From Acidobacteriaceae bacterium (GTDB lineage: Bacteria; Acidobacteriota; Terriglobia; Terriglobales; Acidobacteriaceae), in NCBI GenBank assembly GCA_030038435.1, contig JASHOY010000429.1, positions 1 to 44,926 on the forward strand: a stretch of DNA of 44,926 nt. The letters run 5' to 3'. Below the pieces are notes generated by a model, which did not search any database, was not told the origin of the DNA, and was given only the letters and a program-made list of their open reading frames with translations. Shown here one piece after another: positions 1-8,865 of the stretch (position 1 is the stretch's first letter; each line of letters starts with the position of its first letter). A program made the translations under genes and the position numbers.

Positions 1-170
1 GAATCAACGAAGGACTATATCTCACCGCATAGCGGCAAGTTGTGATGGTGAGCACGAACTGAGAGGAAACGCATGCCACTTTTGGAGTATTCGCGGCTCA
101 CCCGCGCCTTGACGTGCCCGGTTCGAGCATTTATTTCTGTAGCCATGTCGCAACCGAAGAGCGGGCCCAC
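1..170. other. Left-edge leader region upstream of hddA
   Basis: No complete conserved gene is visible. A 34-codon reading frame runs 73-177: ATG preceded by a good GAGAGGAAAC ribosome-binding site, with its TGA overlapping the hddA start at 171. It begins MPLLEYSRLTRA and resembles no family I know. It may be a translationally coupled leader peptide, the remnant of an upstream gene, or chance. I see no clear promoter; the transcription start may lie outside the window. Confidence 0.3.
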
Positions 171-1205
171 ATGCTGATCCGTTCCCGAGCGCCGCTGCGA
201 CTCGGCCTGGCCGGCGGCGGCACCGATGTTTCTCCCTATTGCGATCAGTTTGGCGGCGCCATTCTCAACGCAACCATCGACTATTACGCCTACGCTACTC
301 TCGAGCCTCTGGATTCATCGGGGGTAGAGTTTGTCTCTGCCGATCTGCGCCAGAGAGCAGTTTACGAAGCCGCGCCGGTTCTGGAAAACGACGGATGCCT
401 GGACCTGTTCAAGGCTGTTTACAATCATGTGGTGCGCGAATTCAACGGCGGCGCGCCGCTGAGCCTGCGTATCAGCACCCATGTCGATGTGCCTTCCGGC
501 TCGGGCCTGGGCTCCAGTTCGACGCTGGTGGTGGCCATGCTTGCGGCGTTCGCGGAGTGGCTCAGAGTGCCGCTAGGCGATTACGAACTTGCCCATACGG
601 CCTACGTTATCGAACGCGACGAGGCCAGGCTGAAGGGCGGGAAACAGGATCAATATGCCGCGGCCTTCGGCGGTTTCAATTTCATGGAATTCGGGCGCAA
701 CGGGCAGGTTCTGGTCAATCCGCTGCGCATCAAGGATTGGGTGATTTCTGAACTCGAGGCATCGCTGTTGCTCTATTTCACTGGCGAATCGCGGGCTTCG
801 GCGGAGATTATCGAGGAGCAGTCGCGCAACGTCCGCGATGGCAATGCCGCCGCCGTCGAAGCCATGCATGCCATCAAGGAGGAGGCCTTCCGGATGAAGG
901 AGTGCCTGCTGCGCGGCGATTTGCGGCGATTGCACGAGGTTTTGCGCAGCAGTTGGGAATCGAAAAAACGGATGGCCTCGCAGATCAGCAACCAGAAGAT
1001 CGAGAGCATTTACCGCTGCGCTCTAGACGCCGGCGCGCAGTGTGCACGCATCTCCGGCGCGGGCGGCGGAGGGTTTATGATGTTCCTGACCGACCCGGTG
1101 CAGAAGGACGCGGTGGAAGCGGCACTGCGCGCGGAGCACCAGACCGGCGCGGCCTACCGGTGCCACTTTACTGAAATAGGAGCGACAGCATGGAAGATTC
1201 CATAA
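171..1205 (+). CDS. hddA: D-glycero-alpha-D-manno-heptose 7-phosphate kinase (GHMP kinase)
   Basis: A cytoplasmic GHMP-superfamily sugar kinase that phosphorylates C1 of heptose 7-phosphate to the 1,7-bisphosphate in the GDP-heptose pathway. The N-terminus has the LRLGLAGGGTDVSPY signature typical of HddA-type kinases. The ATP-binding glycine/serine loop PSGSGLGSSST is at residues 108-118, and the C-terminal GAGGGGFMMF motif is present. The ATG at 171 was preferred over the upstream frame opening (114) because homology begins exactly there; this gives 344 residues, a normal family length. Its end overlaps gmhA by 16 bases, so the two are translationally coupled. The family also contains L-fucose kinase-like members, but the gmhA and hddC neighbours make HddA the best call. 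Confidence 0.85.
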   Translation: MLIRSRAPLRLGLAGGGTDVSPYCDQFGGAILNATIDYYAYATLEPLDSSGVEFVSADLRQRAVYEAAPVLENDGCLDLFKAVYNHVVREFNGGAPLSLRISTHVDVPSGSGLGSSSTLVVAMLAAFAEWLRVPLGDYELAHTAYVIERDEARLKGGKQDQYAAAFGGFNFMEFGRNGQVLVNPLRIKDWVISELEASLLLYFTGESRASAEIIEEQSRNVRDGNAAAVEAMHAIKEEAFRMKECLLRGDLRRLHEVLRSSWESKKRMASQISNQKIESIYRCALDAGAQCARISGAGGGGFMMFLTDPVQKDAVEAALRAEHQTGAAYRCHFTEIGATAWKIP

Positions 1206-1816
1206 CCGATCTTGTGCGCGCCGAACTTTCGCGGGCAGCGGCCGTTCTCGATGCGGCAGCGCGCGACCAGGCACTGCAGGCCACGCTGGTGCGGGCGGCT
1301 CGGGCTACAGCGGAGGCGCTGAAGTCGGGAGGCAAACTCATGGTTGCCGGCAACGGAGGAAGCGCCGCTGACGCGCAGCATCTGGCCGCGGAGTTCGTGA
1401 GCCGCCTTGTCGAGGACCGCCCCGCCATGCGCGCCGTGGCGCTGACCACAGACACCTCCATACTGACTGCGATTGGAAATGATTACGGCTACGATCGCGT
1501 GTTTGCGCGCCAGATTGAAGCCATTGGCCAGCGCGGTGATGTGTTCATGGGAATCTCGACCTCAGGCAATTCGCCAAATATTCTGCGCGCGCTCGAGTTG
1601 AGCCACGAACTGGGCATCGCCACCGTCGGGCTTACAGGCAAGTCCGGCGGGAAGATGGCGCCGCTCTGCGATTCCATCGTTTGCGTGCCATCGGAGGTGA
1701 CCATGCACATCCAGGAGGTCCACCTGGCGCTGGAGCACATCTTCTGCATGATCGCCGAGCGCGTTTACTTTGCCACTGAAAGCTTGAGCGCGGCCGCAAC
1801 CACCGGGACGAAGTAA
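1190..1816 (+). CDS. gmhA: Phosphoheptose isomerase (SIS domain)
   Basis: Converts sedoheptulose 7-phosphate to D-glycero-D-manno-heptose 7-phosphate, the first committed step of nucleotide-heptose synthesis. A single SIS domain covers most of the 208 residues. The phosphosugar loop GNGGSAADAQH lies at 54-64. The zinc/catalytic set of the family is intact: H64, E68, Q175 and H183, with the same spacing as the E. coli enzyme. The start overlaps the last 16 bases of hddA, and its TAA (1814-1816) directly abuts the hddC ATG, so this is the middle gene of a tight three-gene operon. The phosphatase gmhB, also needed for the pathway, is not in the window. Confidence 0.92.
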   Translation: MEDSITDLVRAELSRAAAVLDAAARDQALQATLVRAARATAEALKSGGKLMVAGNGGSAADAQHLAAEFVSRLVEDRPAMRAVALTTDTSILTAIGNDYGYDRVFARQIEAIGQRGDVFMGISTSGNSPNILRALELSHELGIATVGLTGKSGGKMAPLCDSIVCVPSEVTMHIQEVHLALEHIFCMIAERVYFATESLSAAATTGTK

Positions 1817-2551
1817 ATGGAAGCCATTGTGCTCGCCGGCGGGCTGGGGACGCGGCTCAAGGGCAGGCTCAAGGGAGTCCCCAAGCCGATGGCGCCGGTG
1901 GCGGGCCGGCCTTTTCTGGAAATCCTGCTCGACCAAATCCGCCGTGCCGGCTGCTCCCACGCGATTCTTTCCGTCGGCTATCTGCACGAGGTGATTGAGG
2001 AACATTTCGGCGCGGCATGGGCCGGGATAAGCATCGATTTCGCGGTCGAGCACGTTCCGCTGGGAACTGGTGGCGGCATTCGGGCGGCGCTGGCTCACGC
2101 TGCGGAAGAGAACCTCCTGGTGCTGAACGGAGATACTTTTCTGCAGGCCGATTATGCTGCCATGATGCGCTTTCACCGCGCGCGGGCGGTGCAATTGACC
2201 ATGGCAGTCACGCGCCAGCCGGATATTGCGCGCTATGGCGGGGTCCTCCTTGACGCCAATCCTGACGCGAATCCTGACGCGAATCTCGATGCGAGCCGCG
2301 TTGTCGGCTTCGAAGAAAAGGGCCGCTCCGGGCCGGGATGGATCAATGCCGGAGCCTATGTTGTGCGACGCGATATTGAATGGCCGGCGAATGTGGCTGA
2401 GGAATTCTCTTTCGAGCGGGATTTCCTGGCGCCGGGAATCAGCCGCCTCGCGCCCGCGGCGTATAAAGTTGATGGATTCTTCCTTGATATCGGCGTGCCT
2501 GAAGACCTGGATCGCGCGCAAACCGAGCTTGCCAAGCCCGGGTGCAAGTGA
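1817..2551 (+). CDS. hddC: D-glycero-alpha-D-manno-heptose 1-phosphate guanylyltransferase
   Basis: A nucleotidyltransferase expected to join GTP and heptose 1-phosphate into GDP-heptose, the donor for S-layer, capsule or O-antigen glycans. The N-terminal signature LAGGLGTRLKG and the metal-binding LNGDTF segment are clear. The activating lysine of VPKPMAPV is present. The protein has 244 residues. Between the central sheet and the FEEKG segment the chain carries an unusual DANPDANPDANLDAS stretch encoded by a 12-bp tandem repeat. Guanylyl specificity is inferred from the operon; sequence alone cannot exclude another hexose-1-phosphate nucleotidyltransferase activity. Confidence 0.82.
   Translation: MEAIVLAGGLGTRLKGRLKGVPKPMAPVAGRPFLEILLDQIRRAGCSHAILSVGYLHEVIEEHFGAAWAGISIDFAVEHVPLGTGGGIRAALAHAAEENLLVLNGDTFLQADYAAMMRFHRARAVQLTMAVTRQPDIARYGGVLLDANPDANPDANLDASRVVGFEEKGRSGPGWINAGAYVVRRDIEWPANVAEEFSFERDFLAPGISRLAPAAYKVDGFFLDIGVPEDLDRAQTELAKPGCK
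2252..2299 (+). repeat. 12-bp in-frame tandem repeat inside hddC
   Basis: Four consecutive 12-base units, three nearly identical (GACGCCAATCCT, GACGCGAATCCT, GACGCGAATCTC) and a fourth decayed (GATGCGAGCCGC). They encode DANP-DANP-DANL-DASR. The unit is a multiple of three, so copy-number change would leave hddC in frame. It lies in a surface loop position between the conserved YGG and EEKG motifs. Confidence 0.85.
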
Positions 2552-2604
2552 AGTTGCGGCAGCCGGCTTGACAACGGTGGCAGGCGCGATTGCGGCGCGC
2601 GTCT

Positions 2605-4431
2605 TCACCACACTTTCAGGTTCAGTTCTCCAGTGCCGGGGCTGGCAAAAGGACCGGGAGTGGGATTCGAGCGGCTTCTGATTTTGCCAAAGTAATCGGT
2701 GTCGATGCGAAGCGGAGAGCCGTCGGGCAGTTCGTAGGGAAGGTCGGGAATCGCCGCCCTGCCCAGCAGCGCAGTGGTCACAAGCCGGTGCGGCTGCGCG
2801 TTCATCCAGCTCCGGTCGAATCGCATTTGAAGGTAAAGGCCGCCGGGCCTGGAGACCAGCCGCAGCCCGGGATCGAGATGGGGTTTGACCACGGCGTGCG
2901 CGTCGAACCGCGACGGCCTGGCTCCATCAAGATAGACGTTTCCGTCCATCCGCATGGGCAACGGAGCGTTGTTGTAAACGCTCAAATCCGCGCGGCCAAC
3001 CATCAGGTTGTTGAAGTAGCGGTCGTCGCCGCGCGGATTGTCGTGAAAGCCGGCAATGGCGGTGGCGTGCGGCTCGAGGTAAGGAGTCTGGCGGCTGTCG
3101 TAGGCGTGCACATTGATGCTTCCGGCGAAGAGGTTGTGCACATACGCGCCGCCCTCCGAGTTGTCTTCGAGCGAGATCGGCGAGAGAAAAAGATTGTTGG
3201 CAAAAGCGAATGGTCCATGATCCACTTCGACAAACGCGTCGCGGTCGTTGTCGTGGAAAAGATTCCCCGCAATGCGCGTTCCCTGCGCCATCCAGTCCAG
3301 CCAGAGGCCCAGAGGTGTGCGATAGATGTTGTTGTGGGCAATCAAGACGTCGATGGCCGCGTGCAGCTTGATGCCGGCAATCTCGGCTCCGGAGAAGGTG
3401 CGTGTGACATGAATGTCGTGGATGGTGTTATCTGTGATGGTGCTGAAAGCGGCGCCGAGGCTGCCCACAATGCCGGTCTGGCCGCAGTTATAGATAGTGT
3501 TATCGCGGACAATGTGGTGACCGATGTTCTCTTTGGACCATCCGTCGGCAAGCGCCCGCTGGATGGTCTTCACGTAGCCCTGCGCGGTGTTGGCCGAGGT
3601 GTTGTCCCATTTGTCACCGTATTTGCCCAGCGAGATTCCCGAGCAGATCGAGTTGCGGACCACGTTGTTCTCGATGATCCAGCCCTTGCTCCAGTGCGGC
3701 CCGATCACTCCGATCTGCTCGGCGGTTGGGGGCGCCCACGGAGTGGCTGCATCCTCCAGGACGAAGCCGCGAACGGTGATGTAGTTGATTCCCGTCTTTT
3801 CCGGAAAGAAGACGGTCTGGCGGACGTTGATCTCCACGCGCTGGCGATTCGGATCCACACCCTTGAATTGCGCCCAGATCGTGGTGTCAGTTGCATCCAC
3901 GCGGCCGAACCAGAGCGGCTCGCGCGCAGCGGGTTTCATCAGGTCATCAAGGCTAGCCGCTTCCACGAACCCGTTATCGTTGAGGTAAACCTCGCCGGTA
4001 TGATGCACGCGGCCCATGGGATCGAACCAGTCGCCGTGGATCATGTCGCTGTAGGGATTGAATTTTCCGAAGAAGGAATTGGGGAGGGTGGTCTTCCACA
4101 CTTGGCCCTCGACACGCACCCAGTTCCTGACCTGGTCTGCGCCGGTTATCACTACCTTTTCGCCGGGTGCAGCCTGATAGATAATGCGCCTGGCGTCTGA
4201 CGTGCCCCCGCGCGGAGGAGAGACGCGCTCGCGGTAAACGCCCGCGCGCACGGTGATCACATCGCCGGGCTGGGCAAGATTGGCCGCGCGCTGAATGGTG
4301 CGCAGTGGCGCTGCGCTGGTGCCCGGGTTTGCGTTGTTGCCATCCGGCGCGACATAGAGAGTCCGCGCCTGCGCGGCAACGGACAGCGCCAGCACTGCCA
4401 GGAATGCCACAATTTGCCTGACTATCGCCAT
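2605..4431 (-). CDS. GH120-family exo-beta-1,4-xylosidase, secreted
   Basis: A right-handed parallel beta-helix glycosidase that I align from memory, along its whole length, with the Thermoanaerobacterium GH120 beta-xylosidase. Shared blocks include NSFFGKFNPY, ATPWAPPTAEQ, GPHWSKGWIIE, AGIKLHAAIDV and the C-terminal LKVW. The two catalytic carboxylates are identifiable as D379 (nucleophile, in GLWLDW) and E402 (acid/base, in FVEVDHGP), three residues earlier than in that enzyme. A Sec signal peptide occupies residues 1-22 (cut after AQA), so the enzyme is exported. At 608 residues the length is normal. It begins 54 bases after the GH1 gene on the same strand, suggesting co-transcription. Expected role: releasing xylose from xylo-oligosaccharides. 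Confidence 0.85.
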   Translation of the reverse strand: MAIVRQIVAFLAVLALSVAAQARTLYVAPDGNNANPGTSAAPLRTIQRAANLAQPGDVITVRAGVYRERVSPPRGGTSDARRIIYQAAPGEKVVITGADQVRNWVRVEGQVWKTTLPNSFFGKFNPYSDMIHGDWFDPMGRVHHTGEVYLNDNGFVEAASLDDLMKPAAREPLWFGRVDATDTTIWAQFKGVDPNRQRVEINVRQTVFFPEKTGINYITVRGFVLEDAATPWAPPTAEQIGVIGPHWSKGWIIENNVVRNSICSGISLGKYGDKWDNTSANTAQGYVKTIQRALADGWSKENIGHHIVRDNTIYNCGQTGIVGSLGAAFSTITDNTIHDIHVTRTFSGAEIAGIKLHAAIDVLIAHNNIYRTPLGLWLDWMAQGTRIAGNLFHDNDRDAFVEVDHGPFAFANNLFLSPISLEDNSEGGAYVHNLFAGSINVHAYDSRQTPYLEPHATAIAGFHDNPRGDDRYFNNLMVGRADLSVYNNAPLPMRMDGNVYLDGARPSRFDAHAVVKPHLDPGLRLVSRPGGLYLQMRFDRSWMNAQPHRLVTTALLGRAAIPDLPYELPDGSPLRIDTDYFGKIRSRSNPTPGPFASPGTGELNLKVW

Positions 4432-4485
4432 CCCGTTTCCGTCCCCGATTGCTGCACGCCGATTCCTGGGCGCCGAACCCTGTCA

Positions 4486-5928
4486 TTACACCACGGCATT
4501 TTGGGCAATGGCTTCGTGATACCATGCGGCGCTTAGCTTGGGTATGCGCTTCTCGGTCGCGAAGTCCACGTAGTGGATGCCGAAGCGCTTGCTGTAACCG
4601 TCGTCCCACTCGAAATTGTCGAGCAGGCTCCATAGGAAATAACCGTTCACGGGATAGTCTTCCCGGATGGCGCGGTGCAGTTGCGAAAGATGGTTGCGCA
4701 GGTACATGATGCGGTCGGTGTCTTCAACCTGGCCGTCGGCGGTGAGCACATCGTCAGACGAGCAGCCGTTTTCTGTGATGTAGATGGCTGGCGGATGCCA
4801 GAGATCGCAGACGTTGCGGACGCCCCAGTAGATACACTCGGGGGCGACTTTGATCCAGTCGGAGGCCATGTGCGGGAAGGATGCGGGCGGCCGCAAAACC
4901 GCATAGCCCTGCGGCGAGGAATCGGCGCGAACATAAATGGGTGTGTAGATGTTGAGACCAACGAAATCGAGTTTGCTGCCAATGGCCTCCATGTCGCCCG
5001 GCTCGACGCGCGGCGCGTACACACCTTCCTGTTCAAGATAAGTCTGCGGATAGCGCCCCTCCATGATTGTGGTCAGGAAAGGAGCGTTTTCATTGCGGGT
5101 AGCGCGGCGGGCGGCTTCAATCTGCTCCGCGTCTTCGATGACCGGAACACATACGGTGGCGTTTTCTGCCAGGCCCACCTGCACCGCGCCGCGAGCATGG
5201 GCGCGGATGGCCTGCACGCCCAGGCCATGGGCGAGAACGCCGTGATGGCGCACCTGGTTGGCCTCGCCTGCCGGCAGTGCGAGCCCGGGCGCAAAACGGC
5301 CGGTGCGATAGCCGAGATCGGTGAAGCAGATGATCTCATTGGTGGTCATGAAGTGGTGTACGCGGTCGGAGAGGCGGCTGGCGATATAGCCGGCGTAATC
5401 GGCGAAGGCCTTGGAGGTGTCGCGTGACTGCCAGCCGCCGGGAAGCGCAGCGGGAAGGTCCCAGTGGAAGAGGGTGATATACGGGGTGATGTTGTAGGCG
5501 AGCAGTTCATCGACGACGCGATGGTAGTAATCGAGGCCTTTGGGATTGGGCTGCCCTGTGCCATCGGGGAAGATACGCGCCCAGGCGATTGAAAAGCGAT
5601 AAGTCTTCACGCCGAGATCGTGCAGCAGGCGGACGTCTTCCTTATAGAGGTGATAGGAGTCGTCGGCCACATCTCCGGTTTCGCCATGGTAAGTCTTGCC
5701 CGGAGTGTGCGCGAATATGTCCCATACCGTGGGCTTGCGTCCGTCCTCATGCACCGCGCCTTCAATCTGGTAAGCGGCGGTGGCGCATCCCCAGAGAAAG
5801 CCCGGCGGATAGGCGAGATCGCTCTTTGAGGGCTGCTGGGCAAGCGCATGCCTCGGTGATGAAATTCCAGCCAGAGCCGTGGCAGCAGTTACAGCTTTCC
5901 CGAATTCGCGGCGAGTGATGTCCTTCAT
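4486..5928 (-). CDS. GH1 beta-glucosidase with Tat signal
   Basis: A (beta/alpha)8 retaining beta-glycosidase cleaving cellobiose-like or aryl beta-glucosides and often related sugars. The N-terminal FLWGCATAAYQIEG motif, the acid/base E198 (TTNEI) and the nucleophile E386 (YITENG) are all present. The acid/base motif reads NEI instead of the usual NEP, which marks a subfamily and not a loss of the glutamate. A twin-arginine signal (TRREFGKAVTAATALAG) predicts folded export to the periplasm. I chose the ATG at 5928 over the TTG at 5934 because an AGGTGA ribosome-binding site sits 7 bases before it; this gives 480 residues. The GH120 xylosidase follows on the same strand. Confidence 0.9.
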   Translation of the reverse strand: MKDITRREFGKAVTAATALAGISSPRHALAQQPSKSDLAYPPGFLWGCATAAYQIEGAVHEDGRKPTVWDIFAHTPGKTYHGETGDVADDSYHLYKEDVRLLHDLGVKTYRFSIAWARIFPDGTGQPNPKGLDYYHRVVDELLAYNITPYITLFHWDLPAALPGGWQSRDTSKAFADYAGYIASRLSDRVHHFMTTNEIICFTDLGYRTGRFAPGLALPAGEANQVRHHGVLAHGLGVQAIRAHARGAVQVGLAENATVCVPVIEDAEQIEAARRATRNENAPFLTTIMEGRYPQTYLEQEGVYAPRVEPGDMEAIGSKLDFVGLNIYTPIYVRADSSPQGYAVLRPPASFPHMASDWIKVAPECIYWGVRNVCDLWHPPAIYITENGCSSDDVLTADGQVEDTDRIMYLRNHLSQLHRAIREDYPVNGYFLWSLLDNFEWDDGYSKRFGIHYVDFATEKRIPKLSAAWYHEAIAQNAVV

Positions 5929-6057
5929 ACGCAAATCACCTGTGAATTCACCAGGGTAGGTAAACGCCTGTTGTCATGCGGAAACGCGTGGATGCTTCCA
6001 GATTCCCTGTCATGATTCGTTGCGATTATATAACTAAGCCTCAGAGCAGGCGCATCA

Positions 6058-6861
6058 CTAAGCCGACTCGAACTGCTTCCACTCTTCTTTATATCGGGTA
6101 ATGATCTCCGTATCCGTAACACTGAGGCGGGCGCCCTTTTTCAAGGCGTCTTCCCTGACTTTGGCATCCCCGCTTATGATCGACCGAAACAGATCAACGT
6201 CAGGGTCATGAATTCCCTTTGCGTGCAGGAACTGGATAAAAGCTTCGAAGTCCTGGTGTTCGTCTTTTGAATCCACCAGGACATGGAGCAAAACATCGTC
6301 TTTCCGGTGCGCGGCGATCCTTTTGATGGAGCCGGTAAGATTCTCAAGCCGGTTGGACATGGTCTTGATGTCGTCTTCGGATAGCGAGTCCATCATTTTT
6401 TCCACTCGCGCAGCCCATTTCCCTGCGGCATATGTGTTTGCGGTGTAGAGCAGGGTGGCAAGGTAAAGAAAAAACACTCTCCAGGGTTCTCCCTGCTTGC
6501 CCGCCTCCACAGCGGACCTGCTTTTCATGGCTACCAGGTCGTAATAGGCCACGGCCGTTGATGAATTGAGGAAGCCTTGAAGGATGGCTTTCTCGGGAGA
6601 GATGTCGATGAAGTCGTCGCGGCTGCGATCATTCCGGATGACCGGATTTTGTTGCGTATACAAAGCCGATTTGATCATGATGCCGCGCAGCGCGGCCAGC
6701 AGCACCGCGGTGTCTGATTTAACTCGTTCGGCAGATTGAAAGCCGGTGGTGGCGATGTGGCGGGTGATGTATGTGGTGTAGACGCTCATGGCAAGCGCGA
6801 CCACAGCCACAAGCACAGATGCGAGGGCAATGACATCGGAGACATGTAATCCGTCCGGCAT
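6058..6861 (-). CDS. Orphan membrane-anchored protein of unknown function
   Basis: I do not recognise this family. The protein has 267 residues if it starts at the ATG at 6861, which has GGAG 7 bases upstream; an in-frame ATG at 6867 is too close to that site. One strong transmembrane helix lies near residues 9-31 (VIALASVLVAVVALAMSVY), followed by a charged, mostly helical soluble part, probably cytoplasmic. Residues around 125-145 are moderately hydrophobic. The layout (short N-terminus, one helix, cytoplasmic alpha-helical body) recalls bacterial proteins named DUF4760-like or similar, but I cannot confirm that. It stands alone between the GH1 gene and the rpoD terminator. Confidence 0.6.
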   Translation of the reverse strand: MPDGLHVSDVIALASVLVAVVALAMSVYTTYITRHIATTGFQSAERVKSDTAVLLAALRGIMIKSALYTQQNPVIRNDRSRDDFIDISPEKAILQGFLNSSTAVAYYDLVAMKSRSAVEAGKQGEPWRVFFLYLATLLYTANTYAAGKWAARVEKMMDSLSEDDIKTMSNRLENLTGSIKRIAAHRKDDVLLHVLVDSKDEHQDFEAFIQFLHAKGIHDPDVDLFRSIISGDAKVREDALKKGARLSVTDTEIITRYKEEWKQFESA

Positions 6862-7104
6862 CGTCATTCTCCAGAAGCGGTCAGGATTCTCACAGGTTCC
6901 CGGTTTGAGTTGAACGAGAGTATATAGGCGGGAAGCGCGGGTGTATAGAGGAAATTGCCTGGCCGCAGAGGGCAAAACTGCCTTTTGACGCACCTCCGTC
7001 CCCTTTTCAGATCAGGACATAGATCGGCGAAGGTATTTTGATGCGCGCGCCATTCGTAAGTGAAACATCTGCGCATTCCGCGGCCCAGTCTGCGCCCGGG
7101 TTAC

Positions 7105-7145
7105 AAAAAACCGCGGCCCCTTCCACAAGGCCGCGGCTCTTTTTC
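7105..7145 (-). terminator. Rho-independent terminator after rpoD
   Basis: A perfect 8-bp GC stem (CCGCGGCC at 7111-7118 pairing with GGCCGCGG at 7129-7136) around a 10-base loop. On the minus strand it is followed by six T (7105-7110), 28 bases past the rpoD stop. On the plus strand the stem is followed by CTCTTTTT, so it may act in both directions. Confidence 0.9.
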
Positions 7146-7164
7146 GGCTGCAATGCAGCCGGGC

Positions 7165-8865
7165 TTACATTTCCTTCACGCCCTCGACGAACGCCTTCAG
7201 CTTGCGCGAGCGGGAGGGATGACGCAGCTTGCGCAGCGCTTTGGCTTCGATCTGGCGAATACGCTCGCGGGTCACCTGGAAGCTCTGGCCCACCTCTTCG
7301 AGTGTGTGTTCCGAACCGTCTTCGAGGCCGAAACGCATCTTGATGACGCGTTCTTCGCGCGGGGTTAGGGTGCGCAGCACCTGCGAGGTGTACTCCTTCA
7401 GGTTGACGCTGATCACCGCTTCGGAAGGCGAAACCGCCTGCCGGTCCTCGATAAAGTCGCCCAGGTGCGAATCTTCTTCCTCGCCGATCGGTGTTTCCAG
7501 CGAGATCGGCTCCTGCGCGATTTTGAGCACCTTGCGCACCTTGGCCACGGGAATATCCATACGGCGGGCGATCTCTTCGCTGGAAGGCTCGCGGCCCAGC
7601 TCCTGCACAAGCTGGCGGCTGGTGCGGATGAGCTTATTGATGGTCTCGATCATGTGTACCGGGATGCGGATGGTGCGCGCCTGGTCGGCGATGGCGCGGG
7701 TAATCGCCTGCCGGATCCACCAGGTTGCATAGGTCGAGAACTTGTAGCCGCGGCGGTACTCGAACTTGTCCACCGCCTTCATCAGGCCGATGTTACCCTC
7801 CTGAATCAGGTCGAGGAACTGCAGACCGCGGTTGGTGTATTTCTTGGCGATGGACACCACCAGTCGCAGATTGGCTTCGATCAATTCGCGCTTGGCCTGC
7901 TCGGCGTCCATGTCGCCCTGGATCATCTCGCGCTGGGTGCGCTTCAGCTCCGCGATCGACACGCCCGCGTCGGCCTCGATTTTTTCCAAATCGGCCCTGC
8001 AGTTTTTCTGCTGACGCCGGTACTCCTTCTTCAGCTCCTCGCTCTTGGAGGCGTCGTATTTCTGGTCGAGCGAGCGAATCTGCCGCTCCAGAGTGCGCAT
8101 GGTGTCGACGGTCTTGTTGACCTTGTCGAGCAGCCGCTTGCGCTCCATGGCGGTGTATTTGAGCTCGCGGACGATCCGCGAAATATAAACCTTCTCGCGG
8201 GCTATGGCCCAGCGGATGCGCCGCGCCTCGCGGGCGCTCTTGCCCTTATTCGCCGTTGGCGCTGCCGCAGGCGCTTGTTTTTCATCGAGCAGGGCCACTT
8301 TTTTCTGGTGCTTGACCAGTTGGTCGATGCGCGCCACAGTGGCTTTCACGCGCGCCAGCACTACATCTTCGGTGAGTTCTTCCTCGTCGAAGACCACCAC
8401 TTCCTTGACGTTGCGCACGCCGCGCTTGAGGTCTTCACCGAGGGCCGCGATCTCGCGGATGACGATGGGCGAGCGCGAAATCGCCTTGAGCACGCGCATC
8501 TGGCCGCGCTCGATGCGCTTGGCTATTTCCACCTCGCCCTCGCGGGTGAGCAGAGGAACCGTGCCCATTTCGCGCAGATACATGCGCACGGGGTCGTTGG
8601 TTTTTTCCAGTGTTCCAGGGGTCAGGTCGAGCTCGACATCCTCACCTTCTTCCAGCTCAAAGTCCTTGTCGCCGGGGAATTTGGGAGCGTCAAGCAAGTC
8701 GATGCCCTGACTGCCGATGGTGGTCAGCAGGTCGTCCATGTCGTCGGCCGAGCTGATCTCTTCCGGCATCATGTCGTTGACGTCGCCGTAGGTCAGGTAG
8801 CCCTTTTCTTTGCCTGCGTCGATGAGGCCCTGGATCTCGTCGTCGAATTTGTCGTTAATCGCCAA
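7165..8865 (-). CDS. rpoD: Primary RNA polymerase sigma factor (sigma-70)
   Basis: The housekeeping sigma factor. In order it shows region 1.1 ([14 protein letters not shown]), region 1.2 ([21 protein letters not shown]), a charged non-conserved region, region 2 ([19 protein letters not shown] through [18 protein letters not shown]), region 3 ([12 protein letters not shown]) and region 4.2 ([20 protein letters not shown]). The reading frame is open to 8943, but the best start is the TTG at 8865, with GGAGAG 9 bases upstream; this gives 566 residues. It lies downstream of dnaG on the same strand, as in the classical macromolecular-synthesis operon, but with a gap of about 450 bases that probably holds its own promoter. 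Confidence 0.95.
   Translation of the reverse strand: MAINDKFDDEIQGLIDAGKEKGYLTYGDVNDMMPEEISSADDMDDLLTTIGSQGIDLLDAPKFPGDKDFELEEGEDVELDLTPGTLEKTNDPVRMYLREMGTVPLLTREGEVEIAKRIERGQMRVLKAISRSPIVIREIAALGEDLKRGVRNVKEVVVFDEEELTEDVVLARVKATVARIDQLVKHQKKVALLDEKQAPAAAPTANKGKSAREARRIRWAIAREKVYISRIVRELKYTAMERKRLLDKVNKTVDTMRTLERQIRSLDQKYDASKSEELKKEYRRQQKNCRADLEKIEADAGVSIAELKRTQREMIQGDMDAEQAKRELIEANLRLVVSIAKKYTNRGLQFLDLIQEGNIGLMKAVDKFEYRRGYKFSTYATWWIRQAITRAIADQARTIRIPVHMIETINKLIRTSRQLVQELGREPSSEEIARRMDIPVAKVRKVLKIAQEPISLETPIGEEEDSHLGDFIEDRQAVSPSEAVISVNLKEYTSQVLRTLTPREERVIKMRFGLEDGSEHTLEEVGQSFQVTRERIRQIEAKALRKLRHPSRSRKLKAFVEGVKEM

Noticed and set aside
2590..4200. Long plus-strand open frame (536 codons) opposite the GH120 gene
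   Set aside because: Its translation is a valine/arginine/glycine-rich shadow without domain resemblance; the minus strand carries a full GH120 enzyme with signal peptide and catalytic residues.
5975..5998. Possible LacI-type site upstream of GH1 (GGAAACGCGT)
   Set aside because: It matches only the left half of the consensus, and the symmetric half is missing.
6025..6030. TATAAT on the minus strand upstream of the GH1 gene, partly resembling the XRE operator
   Set aside because: There is a good -10 hexamer but no -35 at 16-18 bases, and the similarity to the operator covers one half-site only.
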